Shown: positions 8,795 to 19,350, counted from the stretch's first letter. The stretch: DNA of 64,000 bases from Rhodoferax sp. (GCF_018780565.1 NZ_JADMJN010000009.1:62001-126000); one strand, 5' to 3'. The notes: generated from the letters alone by a model not told the origin. A program made the numbers and translations.

Positions 8795-10099
8795 ATGCCA
8801 GTGAAGACTCCCGCACCAGGCGATCTGGAACCGATTGAGAGGGCCAGCAAGGACGAACTACAGGCGCTGCAGACCGAGCGCCTGAAGAAGACTTTGCAAC
8901 ACGCCTATGACAACGTGCCGCACTACCGCCAGGCCTTCGATGCCAAGGGCGTGCACCCCAGCGATCTCAAGACGCTGGCGGATCTGGTCAAGTTCCCCTT
9001 CACCACCAAACAGGACTTGCGGGCCAACTACCCGTTTGGCATGTTTGCCGTGCCCAAAAATCGGGTGGCCCGCATTCACGCCTCGTCCGGCACCACCGGC
9101 AAACCCACCGTGGTGGGCTACACCGCCAAGGACATCGACAACTGGGCCGATCTGGTGGCGCGCTCCATTCGCGCCGCTGGTGGACGCCCGGGTGACATGA
9201 TTCACGTGGCCTACGGCTATGGCCTGTTTACCGGTGGCCTGGGTGCGCACTACGGCGCCGAGCGCGCGGGCTGCACGGTGATCCCGATGTCGGGTGGGCA
9301 AACCGAGAAGCAGGTGCAACTGATTCAGGACTTCAAGCCCGACATCATCATGGTCACACCCAGTTACATGCAGGTGGTGATTGAGGAATTTGTGCGGCAG
9401 GGGCTGGACCCCAAGGCCTCCAGCCTCAAGGTCGGCATCTTTGGTGCCGAGCCCTGGACCGAGGCCTTGCGCCGCGAGATCGAAACCAATGCCGGCCTGG
9501 ACGCGGTGGATATTTATGGCCTGTCGGAAGTGATGGGGCCGGGCGTGGCCAGCGAGTGCATCGAGAGCAAGGATGGCCCGGTGATCTGGGAAGACCATTT
9601 TTACCCCGAAGTGATCGACCCCGAGACCGGTGAGGTGCTGCCCGATGGCGAAGAAGGCGAACTGGTTTTTACCTCCCTCACGAAAGAAGCGCTGCCGGTG
9701 ATCCGCTACCGCACGCGTGACCTGACCCGGCTGCTGCCCCCCACTTCGCGCAGCATGCGCCGCATGGGCAAGATCGTGGGCCGCAGCGACGACATGCTGA
9801 TCATCCGTGGCGTCAATGTATTCCCCACACAAATTGAAGAGATCGTGCTCAAGCACGGCCAGTTGTCAGGCCAGTACCAGCTGGTGGTAACACGGGACGA
9901 CAGTCTGGATGCCGTGGCCGTGCGCTGCGAGCTATTGCCTTCCGCCACCGTCAGTGCGTCAGAAGCAGGCGACTGGGTGCGGGCACGCATCAAGGCCTTT
10001 GTGGGCATCAGCACCCAGGTCACGGTGGGTGCGCCGGACAGTATCGAGCGCACGCTGGTGGGCAAAGCCCGGCGCGTGGTTGACCTGCGCAAGAAGTAA
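8795..10099 (+). CDS. paaK: Phenylacetate-CoA ligase
   Basis: This 434-residue AMP-forming ligase activates phenylacetate to phenylacetyl-CoA, the first step of the aerobic hybrid pathway. The P-loop-like SSGTTGKPT is at residues 97-105. DIYGLSEVMGPG, RTRDLTR and GRSDDMLIIRGVN follow in the order expected for PaaK. Length agrees with the family. It lies between the thioesterase and the epoxidase genes, which makes the substrate assignment firm. Confidence 0.95.
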   Translation: MPVKTPAPGDLEPIERASKDELQALQTERLKKTLQHAYDNVPHYRQAFDAKGVHPSDLKTLADLVKFPFTTKQDLRANYPFGMFAVPKNRVARIHASSGTTGKPTVVGYTAKDIDNWADLVARSIRAAGGRPGDMIHVAYGYGLFTGGLGAHYGAERAGCTVIPMSGGQTEKQVQLIQDFKPDIIMVTPSYMQVVIEEFVRQGLDPKASSLKVGIFGAEPWTEALRREIETNAGLDAVDIYGLSEVMGPGVASECIESKDGPVIWEDHFYPEVIDPETGEVLPDGEEGELVFTSLTKEALPVIRYRTRDLTRLLPPTSRSMRRMGKIVGRSDDMLIIRGVNVFPTQIEEIVLKHGQLSGQYQLVVTRDDSLDAVAVRCELLPSATVSASEAGDWVRARIKAFVGISTQVTVGAPDSIERTLVGKARRVVDLRKK

Positions 10100-10141
10100 G
10101 CAAGGCGATCCATCGCATCAACGTTTTCACAGGAGCTGCAC

Positions 10142-11161
10142 ATGTACACGCAATCAATGGACAACATGAGCCCGGAAGAACTCAAGGAACAGGCCGCTGC
10201 CAAACAGAAGCTGCGCAGCGCAGAAGACATGCAGGCCGAGGCGGCTTTTGAGGCGCGCATTGATGCAGGCGACTTCATCGAAGCCAAGGACTGGATGCCC
10301 GAGCATTACCGCAAGACGCTGGTGCGCCAGATCAGCCAGCACGCGCACTCCGAGATCGTGGGCATGCTGCCCGAGGGCAACTGGATCAGCCGCGCGCCCA
10401 CACTCAAGCGCAAGGCGATTTTGCTGGCCAAGATACAGGACGAAGGCGGCCACGGCTTGTACCTGTACGCAGCCGCCGAGACCCTGGGCACCTCACGCGA
10501 TCAGCTTCTGGACGCGCTGCACATCGGCCGCGCCAAATACAGCTCCATCTTCAACTACCCCACGCTGAACTGGGCCGACATGGGCATGATTGGCTGGCTG
10601 GTGGACGGTGCCGCCATCATGAACCAAGTGCCGCTGTGCCGCTGCTCCTTTGCGCCCTATGCGCGCGCCATGATTCGCATTTGCCGCGAAGAGTCTTTTC
10701 ACCAGCGCCAAGGGTATGAAGCGCTGCTGACCATGATGAAGGGCACACAGGCCCAACGCGACATGGTGCAGGACTCGGTGAACCGCTGGTGGTGGCCGGC
10801 CCTGATGATGTTCGGCCCACCGGACGCCGAGTCGCCCAACAGTGCGCAATCCATGCGCTGGGGTATCAAGCGCATCAGCAATGACGAACTGCGCCAGAAG
10901 TTCATTGACGCCACGGTGGAGCAAGCCAAGGTGCTGGGTGTGACCCTGCCCGACCCGGCGCTGCGCTGGAATGAAGAACGCCAGCACTACGACGTGGGCC
11001 CCATCGACTGGACCGAATTCTGGCGTGTGGTGGGCGGCGACGGGCCGTGCAACCGCGAACGTCTCGCTGCCAGGGTAGACGCCTGGGAAGACGGCGCCTG
11101 GGTACGCGAAGCGGCCATGGCCCATGCCACCAAGCATGCCGTGCAAGCCAAAGCGGCTTGA
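10142..11161 (+). CDS. paaA: 1,2-phenylacetyl-CoA epoxidase, catalytic subunit PaaA
   Basis: This 339-residue protein is the diiron oxygenase subunit of the PaaABCE complex, which epoxidises the ring of phenylacetyl-CoA. Carboxylate-histidine iron ligand motifs are visible as DEGGH and EESFH. The start ATG 10142 follows an AGGAG-type site. paaB follows after 28 bases. Sequence and length fit the family throughout. Confidence 0.96.
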   Translation: MYTQSMDNMSPEELKEQAAAKQKLRSAEDMQAEAAFEARIDAGDFIEAKDWMPEHYRKTLVRQISQHAHSEIVGMLPEGNWISRAPTLKRKAILLAKIQDEGGHGLYLYAAAETLGTSRDQLLDALHIGRAKYSSIFNYPTLNWADMGMIGWLVDGAAIMNQVPLCRCSFAPYARAMIRICREESFHQRQGYEALLTMMKGTQAQRDMVQDSVNRWWWPALMMFGPPDAESPNSAQSMRWGIKRISNDELRQKFIDATVEQAKVLGVTLPDPALRWNEERQHYDVGPIDWTEFWRVVGGDGPCNRERLAARVDAWEDGAWVREAAMAHATKHAVQAKAA

Positions 11162-11189
11162 GCCTTTCACTATTTCAAAAGGATTCAAC

Positions 11190-11492
11190 ATGAGCACCAC
11201 CCATACAAGCACTGGCGAATGGCCCCTGTGGGAAGTTTTTGTTCGCAGCAAAGCGGGCCTGGACCACAAACATTGCGGCAGCCTGCACGCCAGCGACGCC
11301 ACCATGGCCATCCAGTTGGCCCGCGACGTCTACACCCGCCGCCAGGAAGGCGTGAGCATCTGGGTAGTTCGCTCGGAGCAGATCGTGGCCTCCGACCCGG
11401 GCCAGAAAAGCAGCTTCTTCGACCCCATGGAAGACAAGGTGTATCGCCATCCCACCTTCTACGAGCTGCCCAAAGCCGTAGACCACATGTGA
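11190..11492 (+). CDS. paaB: 1,2-phenylacetyl-CoA epoxidase subunit PaaB
   Basis: This 100-residue protein is the small structural subunit of the phenylacetyl-CoA epoxidase. Conserved PaaB features are WPLWEVFVRSK near the N-terminus, HCGSLHA, and RRQEGVSIWVV. I start at ATG 11190, which has AAAAGGA upstream; the frame is open further upstream, but that part overlaps paaA and is not PaaB-like. The gene sits between paaA and paaC. Confidence 0.95.
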   Translation: MSTTHTSTGEWPLWEVFVRSKAGLDHKHCGSLHASDATMAIQLARDVYTRRQEGVSIWVVRSEQIVASDPGQKSSFFDPMEDKVYRHPTFYELPKAVDHM

Positions 11493-11509
11493 TTGAGGGG
11501 AATCGTTTC

Positions 11510-12310
11510 ATGCAAGCATCGATCGCGATCTCAAGCGCCCCGAACGTCCAGTATGTGCTGCGCCTGGCCGACAGCTGCCTGATCCTGGCGCAGCGTCTGG
11601 GCGAATGGTGCGGCCACGCCCCCGCGCTGGAAGAAGACATTGCGCTGACCAACATGGCGCTGGACCTGATTGGCCAATCACGCGCCCTGTTCACGCGGGC
11701 TGGCCAGCTGGAGGGCCAGGGCCGGGACGAAGACCAACTGGCTTTTCTGCGCGACGAGCGCGACTACCTCAACCTGACCCTGGTGGAGTTGCCCAATTCC
11801 CTGCGCGGTGCGCGCACCGGCCGGGGCGACTTTGCCTTCACGGTACTGCGCAATTTGGTGATGGCCACGCTACTGAAACAGCTGTGGCAGCGCCTGCTGA
11901 GCTCCAGCGATGCGGAGCTGGCAGCCATCGCGGGCAAGGCCCTCAAGGAATCGCGCTACCACCAGCAGCACGCGGCCGACTGGGTGGTGCGCCTGGGTGA
12001 TGGCACCGAGGAGTCGAGCCGTCGCATGCAGGATGCGCTGAACCTGATGTGGCCCTATGTGGCGGAAATGTTCGAGAACGATGCCGTGGACGATGCAGCG
12101 GTCGCCAGCGGCCTGGGGCCACGCTGGGCCGATGTGCAGGAAGACTGGCTGAGCGAGGTGAACAGCGTTATGACCAGCGCTGGGCTGGCGATCCCTAAGC
12201 CCAGCGCTTTTCGCAGCACGGGCAAGATTGGCCGCCACAGCGAACACATGGGCTTCATTCTGGCCGAGATGCAACACCTGCAGCGCGCCTATCCGGGCGG
12301 TGTCTGGTGA
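11510..12310 (+). CDS. paaC: 1,2-phenylacetyl-CoA epoxidase subunit PaaC
   Basis: This 266-residue protein is the ferritin-like partner of PaaA that stabilises the epoxidase. Typical segments are the N-terminal VLRLADSCLILAQRLGEWCG, and later ESRYHQQHAADWVVRLGDGT. The start ATG 11510 is chosen because the upstream part of the open frame overlaps paaB and has no similarity. GAGGGGAAT precedes it. The stop overlaps the GTG start of paaD, which indicates translational coupling. Confidence 0.95.
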   Translation: MQASIAISSAPNVQYVLRLADSCLILAQRLGEWCGHAPALEEDIALTNMALDLIGQSRALFTRAGQLEGQGRDEDQLAFLRDERDYLNLTLVELPNSLRGARTGRGDFAFTVLRNLVMATLLKQLWQRLLSSSDAELAAIAGKALKESRYHQQHAADWVVRLGDGTEESSRRMQDALNLMWPYVAEMFENDAVDDAAVASGLGPRWADVQEDWLSEVNSVMTSAGLAIPKPSAFRSTGKIGRHSEHMGFILAEMQHLQRAYPGGVW

Positions 12311-12843
12311 GCGAAACCCCCGTCGCGCCAGCAACGGCATCGGCAGCGCGTCTGGCGCAAGCCTGGGCTGTGTTGCAAACCGTGCTCGACCCGGAAGTAC
12401 CGGTGGTGTCGGTGTGCGAGTTGGGCATCGTGCGCGATGTGCAGTTGCAGGGCGACGGCGTGCATGTGGTGCTGACGCCCACTTATTCAGGCTGCCCAGC
12501 TACTGAGCTGATTGAATCGAACGTGGTGGCCGCGCTCGTGGCTGCCGGCTTGGGGCCAGTGAACGTGGCCTTGCAGCGTGCGCCCGCCTGGACCACCGAC
12601 TGGATCAGTGCAGAAGGCAAGACCAAACTGCGCAACTACGGCATTGCCCCACCCGGGCCTGCAGGCCAGAACGAAGCCGTGGTGATGCAGTTCATGCCAC
12701 GGCAAAAAGCCCCGGCGCTGGACTGCCCGCGCTGCGGCAGCAGCAACACCGAACGCCTATCGGCCTTCGGCTCCACCGCATGCAAGGCGCTGCACCGCTG
12801 CCTGGCCTGCAAAGAGCCGTTTGAGCATTTCAAGCCCCTATGA
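12307..12843 (+). CDS. paaD: 1,2-phenylacetyl-CoA epoxidase assembly protein PaaD
   Basis: This 178-residue protein has an N-terminal DUF59/MIP18-like domain, at about residues 10-90, which is linked to iron-sulfur maturation. A C-terminal zinc ribbon has CPRCGS, then CLACKEPF. PaaD is needed for an active epoxidase, probably through cluster or iron delivery. Translation starts at GTG 12307, inside the paaC stop region (4-base overlap). paaE begins 16 bases after its stop. Confidence 0.93.
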   Translation: MSETPVAPATASAARLAQAWAVLQTVLDPEVPVVSVCELGIVRDVQLQGDGVHVVLTPTYSGCPATELIESNVVAALVAAGLGPVNVALQRAPAWTTDWISAEGKTKLRNYGIAPPGPAGQNEAVVMQFMPRQKAPALDCPRCGSSNTERLSAFGSTACKALHRCLACKEPFEHFKPL

Positions 12844-12859
12844 AACGAAAGACCTGGCC

Positions 12860-13939
12860 ATGAGCACGCATTTTCATTCCCTGCGGGTCAAGCAGGTAGA
12901 AGCCGATACCGATGAGGCGGTCATTGTTTCTTTTGACGTCCCCGATACGTTGAAAGATCAATACCGCTTTACACAAGGTCAGCACCTGACCTTGCGCAGC
13001 CAGATCGGTGGCACGGAACAGCGCCGCTCCTACTCCATTTGCTCCGGCGTCGATGACGATGCCCTGCGCATCGGCGTGCGCAAGGTGCCTGGCGGGCTGG
13101 TGTCCAATTGGATCAATGAGCAACTGCACGCGGGTGACACGATTGACGTCTTGCCACCTGAAGGGCGCTTCTTTGTCCCGGTGGATGCACAGGCTGCTCG
13201 ACACTACCTGGGCATTGCGGGCGGCAGCGGCATCACCCCCATTCTGTCGATCATGAAGACGGTGCTGGCGCGCGAGCCCTTGTCGCGCTTCACGCTGATC
13301 TATGGCAATCGCCGCCAGAAGTCCACCATGTTCAAGGAAGAAATCGAAGACCTCAAGAACCGCTACCTCACGCGGCTGGAGTTGCACCTGGTGTTCTCGC
13401 AGGAACTCATGGACACGCCCCTCAACAGTGGTCGCCTGAGCCAGCAGAAGCTTGCCGAATTCCTGGGCCCCGTGGTGCAACCCCAGCACATCGATCAGGT
13501 GTTTGTGTGTGGCCCCCACGGTTTCAACGACGAAGCGGATGCTGCCTTGCGCGCGGCAGGCATTGCCCAGGAGCGCATCCACATCGAGCGCTTTGGTGTG
13601 CCTGTCAACGTCGATGGCAAGGCGCCGGTGCAGACGGTGTTGGCCGGTGATGCGCCCCAAGCCAAGGTGCTGATCATTCGCGATGGTCTGAGCCGTGAAA
13701 TTGATTTCCGGACCGACCAGGGCAATATCCTGGACGCCGCCGCACAGGCGGGACTGGAAGTGCCCTACTCCTGCAAATCGGGTGTGTGTTGCACCTGCCG
13801 GGCCAAGCTGATCGAAGGCAAGGTGCGCATGGAGCGCAACTTTGCATTGGAAGCGCACGAGGTGGCAGCAGGCTATGTATTGACCTGCCAGTCCCATCCG
13901 CTGACCGAGCGCGTGGTCATTTCCTTTGACGAACGCTGA
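12860..13939 (+). CDS. paaE: Phenylacetyl-CoA epoxidase reductase subunit PaaE
   Basis: This 359-residue protein passes electrons from NADPH to the PaaA diiron site. The N-terminal ferredoxin-reductase part contains RRSYSIC for FAD and GGSGITP for nucleotide binding. The C-terminal plant-type 2Fe-2S domain has CKSGVCCTC and a distal cysteine in LTCQSHP. I start at ATG 12860; the frame continues upstream into paaD but without family similarity. It is the last enzymatic gene of the paa run, 15 bases before the TetR gene. Confidence 0.95.
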   Translation: MSTHFHSLRVKQVEADTDEAVIVSFDVPDTLKDQYRFTQGQHLTLRSQIGGTEQRRSYSICSGVDDDALRIGVRKVPGGLVSNWINEQLHAGDTIDVLPPEGRFFVPVDAQAARHYLGIAGGSGITPILSIMKTVLAREPLSRFTLIYGNRRQKSTMFKEEIEDLKNRYLTRLELHLVFSQELMDTPLNSGRLSQQKLAEFLGPVVQPQHIDQVFVCGPHGFNDEADAALRAAGIAQERIHIERFGVPVNVDGKAPVQTVLAGDAPQAKVLIIRDGLSREIDFRTDQGNILDAAAQAGLEVPYSCKSGVCCTCRAKLIEGKVRMERNFALEAHEVAAGYVLTCQSHPLTERVVISFDER

Positions 13940-13954
13940 AGAGGTCAAGAAACG

Positions 13955-14623
13955 ATGGCACGCGGACGCGCCCCCGGTTATGACACCCAGCGAGAAGACA
14001 TTCTGGCGCGGGCGGCCGAGCTGTTTGCCACCCAGGGCTACCCCGGCACTTCCATGAACGAGGTGGCTAAAGCCTGCGGTGTATCCAAGCCCGCGCTGTA
14101 CCACTATGTGCGCGACAAATCGCAGCTGCTGGCAGAAATCGCCACCAGCCACGTGACACGCCTGCAGACGGTGGTGAATGAAGTCACCGCATTGCAACTA
14201 AAACCCGAAGCCTGCCTGCGCCAGCTGATTGAGCGCTTCGTCGAGGAATACGCCGGAGCACGCCACGCACACCGGGTCTTGACCGAGGACGTGAAGTTTC
14301 TCGATCCTCAGGACCAGACCCGGGTCTTGTCGGTGCAGCGCAAAGTGGTCACGGCCTTTGCCCAGGCCGTAGCCCAGGCGCGGCCCGAGCTGGTGGAGGC
14401 CAGCCTGAACAAGCCACTGGCCATGCTGCTGTTCGGCATGATGAACTGGATGTTTACCTGGCTGCAGCCTGCGGGTAAGCTATCGCACGCCGAGATGGCC
14501 CCCGTCGTGGCCGACTTGTTTCTGGGTGGACTGGGTGCCGTGCGGCTTGACCCGGTATCACCGCCCCCAACCCGCCGCACGCGACCTGCTACCAAAACTT
14601 TATCAACAGGAGACAAAAAATGA
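13955..14623 (+). CDS. paaR: TetR-family repressor of the phenylacetate genes
   Basis: This 222-residue protein has a TetR helix-turn-helix at about residues 12-58, with TSMNEVAKACGVSKPALYHYV. The C-terminal part is the ligand and dimer domain. Position after paaE and the palindrome before paaI make it the likely PaaR, which in other bacteria is released by phenylacetyl-CoA. Its last codons overlap the next gene in an ATGA, so repressor and transporter are translationally coupled. That would place the transporter under the same autoregulatory loop. Confidence 0.88.
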   Translation: MARGRAPGYDTQREDILARAAELFATQGYPGTSMNEVAKACGVSKPALYHYVRDKSQLLAEIATSHVTRLQTVVNEVTALQLKPEACLRQLIERFVEEYAGARHAHRVLTEDVKFLDPQDQTRVLSVQRKVVTAFAQAVAQARPELVEASLNKPLAMLLFGMMNWMFTWLQPAGKLSHAEMAPVVADLFLGGLGAVRLDPVSPPPTRRTRPATKTLSTGDKK

Positions 14624-15765
14624 GCTTCAAGAAAACCTTAACCCTGGTCGCCGCACTGGTGGCCGCCATGGTGGCCCATGCCGATATCAACATCGGCGTC
14701 ACCGTATCAGCCACAGGCCCCGCCGCCTCACTGGGCATTCCGGAAAAGAACACCATTTCGTTGATGCCGACCAGCATTGGCGGCCAAAAGGTCAACTACA
14801 TCGTGCTCGACGATGCATCGGACACCACCGCCGCCGTGACCAACACGCGCAAGTTGATCAACGAGCATAAAGTGGATGTGTTGCTGGGCTCCACCATCAC
14901 ACCCAACTCACTGGCCATGATCGACATTGCCGCCGAGTCGCAGACACCCATGGTGTCGATGGCCGCGTCGGCCCGCATTGTGGAACCCCAGGATGCCAAG
15001 AAGCGCTGGGTCTTCAAGACACCGCAAAACGACATCATGATGTCACTGGCGATCGTTGCCCACATGGCCGGCAATGGCGTGAAAACCGTCGGTTTCATCG
15101 GTTTTTCTGACGCGTACGGCGAAGGCTGGCACCAAGAGTTCAGCAAGATTGCCGCGCTGAAGAATATTCAGATCGTTGCCAATGAGCGCTACAACCGCAC
15201 CGACACCTCGGTCACAGGCCAAGTGCTCAAAATCGTTTCCGCCAAGCCCGATGCAGTGCTGATTGCAGGCTCGGGCACCCCTGCAGTGCTGCCGCAGCGC
15301 GCACTCAAGGAGCGCGGCTACAACGGCAAGTTCTACCAGACCCATGGCGTCGCCAACAATGACTTCCTGCGCGTGGGCGGCAAGGACGTGGAAGGCACCT
15401 TCCTGCCTGCCGGCCCGGTCCTGGTAGCCGCGCAACTGCCAGCGAATCATCCGCTCAAGAAATCTGCTCAAGCCTACATCAGCAAGTATGAGGCTGCCTA
15501 TGGTGCTGGCTCGGTCTCGACCTTTGGCGCACATGCCTGGGATGCTGGCAAGCTGATGGAAGCCGCTGCAACGGCAGCACTCAAGAAGGCCAAGCCTGGC
15601 ACAGTGGAATTCCGCGTTGCACTGCGTGATGCCCTGGAATCGGTCAAGGAGCTGGCTGGCGCGCATGGTGTCTTCAACATGTCGGCTACCGACCACCTGG
15701 GCCTGGACCAGCGCGCACGCGTGATGGTCAAGATTGAAGGTGGCACCTGGAAGTACCAGCCCTGA
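14620..15765 (+). CDS. ABC transporter periplasmic binding protein, branched-chain amino acid type
   Basis: This 381-residue protein has a signal peptide (about residues 1-21, ending in AHA) and the type I periplasmic binding fold of LivJ-like proteins. The ligand is unknown. Because it is coupled to paaR by a 4-base overlap and follows the paa genes, uptake of phenylacetate or a related aromatic acid is likely. Related binding proteins in aromatic degraders bind benzoate-type acids. The gene also overlaps the following permease by one base (TGATG). Confidence 0.85.
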   Translation: MSFKKTLTLVAALVAAMVAHADINIGVTVSATGPAASLGIPEKNTISLMPTSIGGQKVNYIVLDDASDTTAAVTNTRKLINEHKVDVLLGSTITPNSLAMIDIAAESQTPMVSMAASARIVEPQDAKKRWVFKTPQNDIMMSLAIVAHMAGNGVKTVGFIGFSDAYGEGWHQEFSKIAALKNIQIVANERYNRTDTSVTGQVLKIVSAKPDAVLIAGSGTPAVLPQRALKERGYNGKFYQTHGVANNDFLRVGGKDVEGTFLPAGPVLVAAQLPANHPLKKSAQAYISKYEAAYGAGSVSTFGAHAWDAGKLMEAAATAALKKAKPGTVEFRVALRDALESVKELAGAHGVFNMSATDHLGLDQRARVMVKIEGGTWKYQP

Positions 15766-16793
15766 TGGACCTGCAAATCGCCCTGTTGCTGGCTCAGGAC
15801 GGCATCGTTAACGGTGCCGTCTATGCCCTGATGGCGCTGGCCCTGGTGCTGGTATTTTCTGTCACCCGGGTCATCTTCATCCCGCAGGGCGAATTTGTCG
15901 CTTTTGGCGCATTGACCATGGCCACGCTGCAAGCCGGGCGCGCACCCGGCACCCTGTGGCTGTTGCTGGCTCTGGCGGCGCTCACGCTGCTGGTGGAAGC
16001 TGTGCGCCACCAACGCGGCATTGCCGTGGACTGGAAGTCGACCGCCGTATGGGCTGTCGTGCTGCCGGCCTTGGCCGCCCTCACAACCCTGGTCCTGGCG
16101 CCCGCCTCATTGATGGGCCAGGCCTTCGCTACTTTGCTGGTCATTACCCCTTTGGGCCCCCTGCTGTACCGCATGGCCTACCGGCCTCTGGCGCATGCCA
16201 CAGTGCTGACGCTGCTGATCGTGTCAGTCGCCCTGCATGGTGTACTGGTCGGTCTGGGCCTGCTTTTTTTTGGTGCCGAGGGTTCACGCACACCCGCATT
16301 TTCCGAGCTTCGCCTGGATCTGGGCGGCATTCCGGTCAGCGGTCAGTCGCTCGTGGTGATGGGGGTCGCCAGCGTGCTGGTGACCTTGATGTTCCTGTTC
16401 TTTGAGCGGTCCATCGTCGGCAAGGCGCTGCGCGCCACCGCCATGAACCGGGTGGGCGCCCGCTTGATGGGCATCCCCACTGAACTGTCAGGCGACCTGA
16501 GCTTTGCACTGGCCGCGTTGATTGGCGGGGTGTCAGGGCTGTTGATCGCACCACTGACCACCGTGTATTACGACACCGGTTTTCTGATCGGTCTCAAAGG
16601 CTTTGTCGCCGCCATCATTGGCGGCCTGGCCAGCTACCCGCTGGCGCTTGCCGGCGCCTTGCTGGTGGGGCTGCTGGAATCCTTTTCATCATTTTGGGCC
16701 AGTGCCTTCAAGGAAGTCATCGTGTTTACCCTGATCATTCCCGTGCTGTGGTGGCGTTCGCTCAACAGCCGCCATGTCGAGGACGAAGAATGA
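15765..16793 (+). CDS. ABC transporter permease, LivH type
   Basis: This 342-residue multi-spanning membrane protein matches the LivH class. It is longer than the usual 290-300 residues, with extra residues in the region at about 45-110. The C-terminal half has [18 protein letters not shown] and [17 protein letters not shown], typical of the family. It starts on the TGATG overlap with the binding protein and ends in an ATGA overlap with the fused permease-ATPase, so the transporter is one translational unit. Confidence 0.88.
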   Translation: MDLQIALLLAQDGIVNGAVYALMALALVLVFSVTRVIFIPQGEFVAFGALTMATLQAGRAPGTLWLLLALAALTLLVEAVRHQRGIAVDWKSTAVWAVVLPALAALTTLVLAPASLMGQAFATLLVITPLGPLLYRMAYRPLAHATVLTLLIVSVALHGVLVGLGLLFFGAEGSRTPAFSELRLDLGGIPVSGQSLVVMGVASVLVTLMFLFFERSIVGKALRATAMNRVGARLMGIPTELSGDLSFALAALIGGVSGLLIAPLTTVYYDTGFLIGLKGFVAAIIGGLASYPLALAGALLVGLLESFSSFWASAFKEVIVFTLIIPVLWWRSLNSRHVEDEE

Positions 16794-18610
16794 CCCGGCG
16801 CCATCTGACAATTGTGGCCGTGGTGCTGCTGCTTGGCGCCTGGGGCTTTCTTCCTGAGTTCACCATCACCATGCTGAACTACATCGGCCTGTATGCGCTG
16901 GTGGCGCTGGGTCTGGTGTTGCTCACGGGTGTGGGGGGCATGACCTCCTTTGGCCAGGCGGCGTTCGTTGGCCTGGGCGCTTATGCCACCGCCTGGTTCT
17001 GCACGGCGCCCGCCGGCGCAGCGCTGGCAGGGCTGGCACCGGGTTCTGCCTTGCTGCCCTGGATCGGCTTGGTCGTGGGGCTTGTATTGAGCGCTGCAGT
17101 CGCCTGGTTTCTGGGTTCAGTCACGCTCAGACTGTCTGGCCACTACCTGCCTTTGGGTACCATCGCCTGGGGCCTGAGTCTGTACTTCCTGTTTGGCAAT
17201 CTCGAATTTTTGGGCGGCCACACCGGCATGGCGGGTCTGCCCGCGCTGTCCGTAGGGGGGGTGACCTTGAGCTCGGTGCGCGAGCTTGGCCTGGTGACCT
17301 GGACTGTGCTGCTTTTAACTCTGTGGGCCTTGAGCAATCTGCTGGATTCGCGCGAGGGGCGTGCCATACGCTCGCTGAAAACAGGCCGCGTCATGGCCGA
17401 AAGCATGGGTGTGGATACGGCCCGTTACCGCATCAAGGTGTTTGTCCTGGCCGCCCTGCTGGCCAGTCTGTCGGGCTGGATGTACGCGCACCTGCAGCGC
17501 TTCGTTAATCCCACGCCATTCAACCTCAGCATTGGTATTGAATACCTGTTCATGGCCGTCGTGGGCGGCGCAGGCCACTTGTGGGGCGCCGTGTTGGGTG
17601 CCGCCATCATCACCCTGATGAAGCAGTACCTGCAAGACATTCTTCCCAGTCTGCTGGGTGCCAGCGGCAACTTCGAAGTGGTGGTGTTTGGCCTGCTCAT
17701 GCTGTTGGTCTTGCAACGTTTCTCCGACGGTCTGTGGCCCAGTCTGGCGCTGCGGGTCAACCGCTACCTCAAACCTTCGCCTGCCGCCACGAGTCAGGCG
17801 GTGCGCAGTCTGGCCGAACGCACGCTCCCCGAAAAAGGCAGTGTGGTCCTTGCGGCAAGCGCTGTCAGCAAGAAATTCGGAGGCCTGCTGGCCAACAACA
17901 ATGTGAATCTGGATGTCCGCGCCGGGGAAGTGCACGCCCTGATTGGGCCCAACGGAGCGGGGAAAAGCACTTTTTTCAACATGATCTCGGGCGTTGACGA
18001 CCCCAGTTCCGGCGAAGTGAAGTTATTGGGCAAGGGCATGAACGGACAGCCATCGCGCGCCTTTGCAGCCGGCGGCTTGGGGCGCACGTTCCAGCATGTT
18101 CGATTGCTGGGCACGCGCAGTGTTCTGGACAACGTTGCCCTGGGCGCACATCAACGCGGCCACCGTGGTTGGCTCGCCTCCATGCTGAGACTGGACCGCG
18201 CCGAGGAGGCCGCCCTGATGGCCGAGGCTCGCAGGCAGATTGAACGCTGCGGTCTGGGTGCGCATTTGCACGAAGCGGCAGGCTCACTGGCGCTTGGGCA
18301 GCAACGTGTGGTGGAAATTGCCCGCGCGCTGGCCGGGCAACCCAGCGTGTTGTTGCTGGACGAGCCGGCTGCGGGTCTGCGCCATCTGGAGAAGCAGGCA
18401 TTAGCCAAGCTACTGACGCAGCTGCGCGCAGAAGGGTTGGCCATTCTCGTGGTCGAACACGACATGGAGTTTGTGATGAATATTGCCGACCGCATCACGG
18501 TGCTGGAGTTTGGCCAGGTCATCGCCCATGGGTCGCCTGCCGTGGTGCAGGCCGATCCGGCCGTGCTCGCGGCCTACCTGGGTGGTGCAGAAGGAGCATT
18601 GACACCATGA
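16790..18610 (+). CDS. Fused ABC transporter permease-ATPase (LivM-LivG)
   Basis: This 606-residue protein joins two usual components. Residues 1 to about 340 are a LivM-type membrane domain ([20 protein letters not shown] near the N-terminus). Residues about 355-606 are a LivG-type ATPase with Walker [10 protein letters not shown] at 386-394, the signature LALGQQR around 501-507 and Walker [11 protein letters not shown]. The start is ATG 16790 in an ATGA overlap; the upstream open frame covers the previous gene. The reading frame runs through without interruption, so the fusion is real in this sequence. Such fusions occur in other Burkholderiales. Confidence 0.9.
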   Translation: MTRRHLTIVAVVLLLGAWGFLPEFTITMLNYIGLYALVALGLVLLTGVGGMTSFGQAAFVGLGAYATAWFCTAPAGAALAGLAPGSALLPWIGLVVGLVLSAAVAWFLGSVTLRLSGHYLPLGTIAWGLSLYFLFGNLEFLGGHTGMAGLPALSVGGVTLSSVRELGLVTWTVLLLTLWALSNLLDSREGRAIRSLKTGRVMAESMGVDTARYRIKVFVLAALLASLSGWMYAHLQRFVNPTPFNLSIGIEYLFMAVVGGAGHLWGAVLGAAIITLMKQYLQDILPSLLGASGNFEVVVFGLLMLLVLQRFSDGLWPSLALRVNRYLKPSPAATSQAVRSLAERTLPEKGSVVLAASAVSKKFGGLLANNNVNLDVRAGEVHALIGPNGAGKSTFFNMISGVDDPSSGEVKLLGKGMNGQPSRAFAAGGLGRTFQHVRLLGTRSVLDNVALGAHQRGHRGWLASMLRLDRAEEAALMAEARRQIERCGLGAHLHEAAGSLALGQQRVVEIARALAGQPSVLLLDEPAAGLRHLEKQALAKLLTQLRAEGLAILVVEHDMEFVMNIADRITVLEFGQVIAHGSPAVVQADPAVLAAYLGGAEGALTP

Positions 18611-19350
18611 CGCACCCGGTACTTCAACTCAAAGGCGTCAGTGTTTGCTACGGCGTGGTCGAGGCGGTGCACCAGGTCGATCTGGTCGTGCAGCCGGGCG
18701 AGATCGTGACCGTCATCGGACCCAATGGCGCCGGAAAATCAACCCTGCTCTGCGCCGCGATGGGCTTGCTGCCAAGCACCGGTGAAGTGTGGCTCAACGG
18801 AAACCTGATTCGCCGCCCGACCGTGGAAGCACTGGTGGCCTGCGGTGTAGGCCTGGTGCCTGAAAAGCGCGAACTGTTTGGCGAAATGTCGGTGGAAGAC
18901 AACCTGTTGATGGGTGGCTTTTCACGCTGGCGCAAAGGGCTGCGGGACCAGGCCGAGTGCAAAGACGAAGTGTTTGGCATCTTCCCGCGCCTTCAGGAAC
19001 GTCGCGCCCAACTTGCGTCTACCCTGTCGGGTGGAGAGCGACAAATGCTGGCCATTGGGCGGGCGCTGATGGCCAGGCCCAAATTGCTGATGCTGGACGA
19101 ACCATCCTTGGGATTGGCGCCGCTGATCGTGCGCGAAGTGCTTCAGGTGGTGGCCTCGCTGCGCGCACGCGGTGTCTCCGTCCTGTTGGTGGAGCAGAAT
19201 GCGCGCGCGGCGCTTGCGGTTGCGGACCGCGCCTATGTGCTGGAGATGGGTAGCGTGGCACTCAGCGGGGAGTCCAGCGCTCTGGCCAATGATCCTCGCA
19301 TCATTGAAACCTACCTTGGCATGGGTGGACAAAAAGCCAACGCACGCTGA
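18607..19350 (+). CDS. ABC transporter ATP-binding protein, LivF type
   Basis: This 247-residue ATPase has Walker [10 protein letters not shown], signature LSGGERQM and Walker B LLMLDEPSLG, in LivF order. It is the second nucleotide-binding subunit of the transporter. It overlaps the fused LivM-LivG gene by ATGA. Its last 40 bases overlap the 3' end of dusC on the opposite strand, and no clear terminator lies between. Confidence 0.9.
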   Translation: MTHPVLQLKGVSVCYGVVEAVHQVDLVVQPGEIVTVIGPNGAGKSTLLCAAMGLLPSTGEVWLNGNLIRRPTVEALVACGVGLVPEKRELFGEMSVEDNLLMGGFSRWRKGLRDQAECKDEVFGIFPRLQERRAQLASTLSGGERQMLAIGRALMARPKLLMLDEPSLGLAPLIVREVLQVVASLRARGVSVLLVEQNARAALAVADRAYVLEMGSVALSGESSALANDPRIIETYLGMGGQKANAR

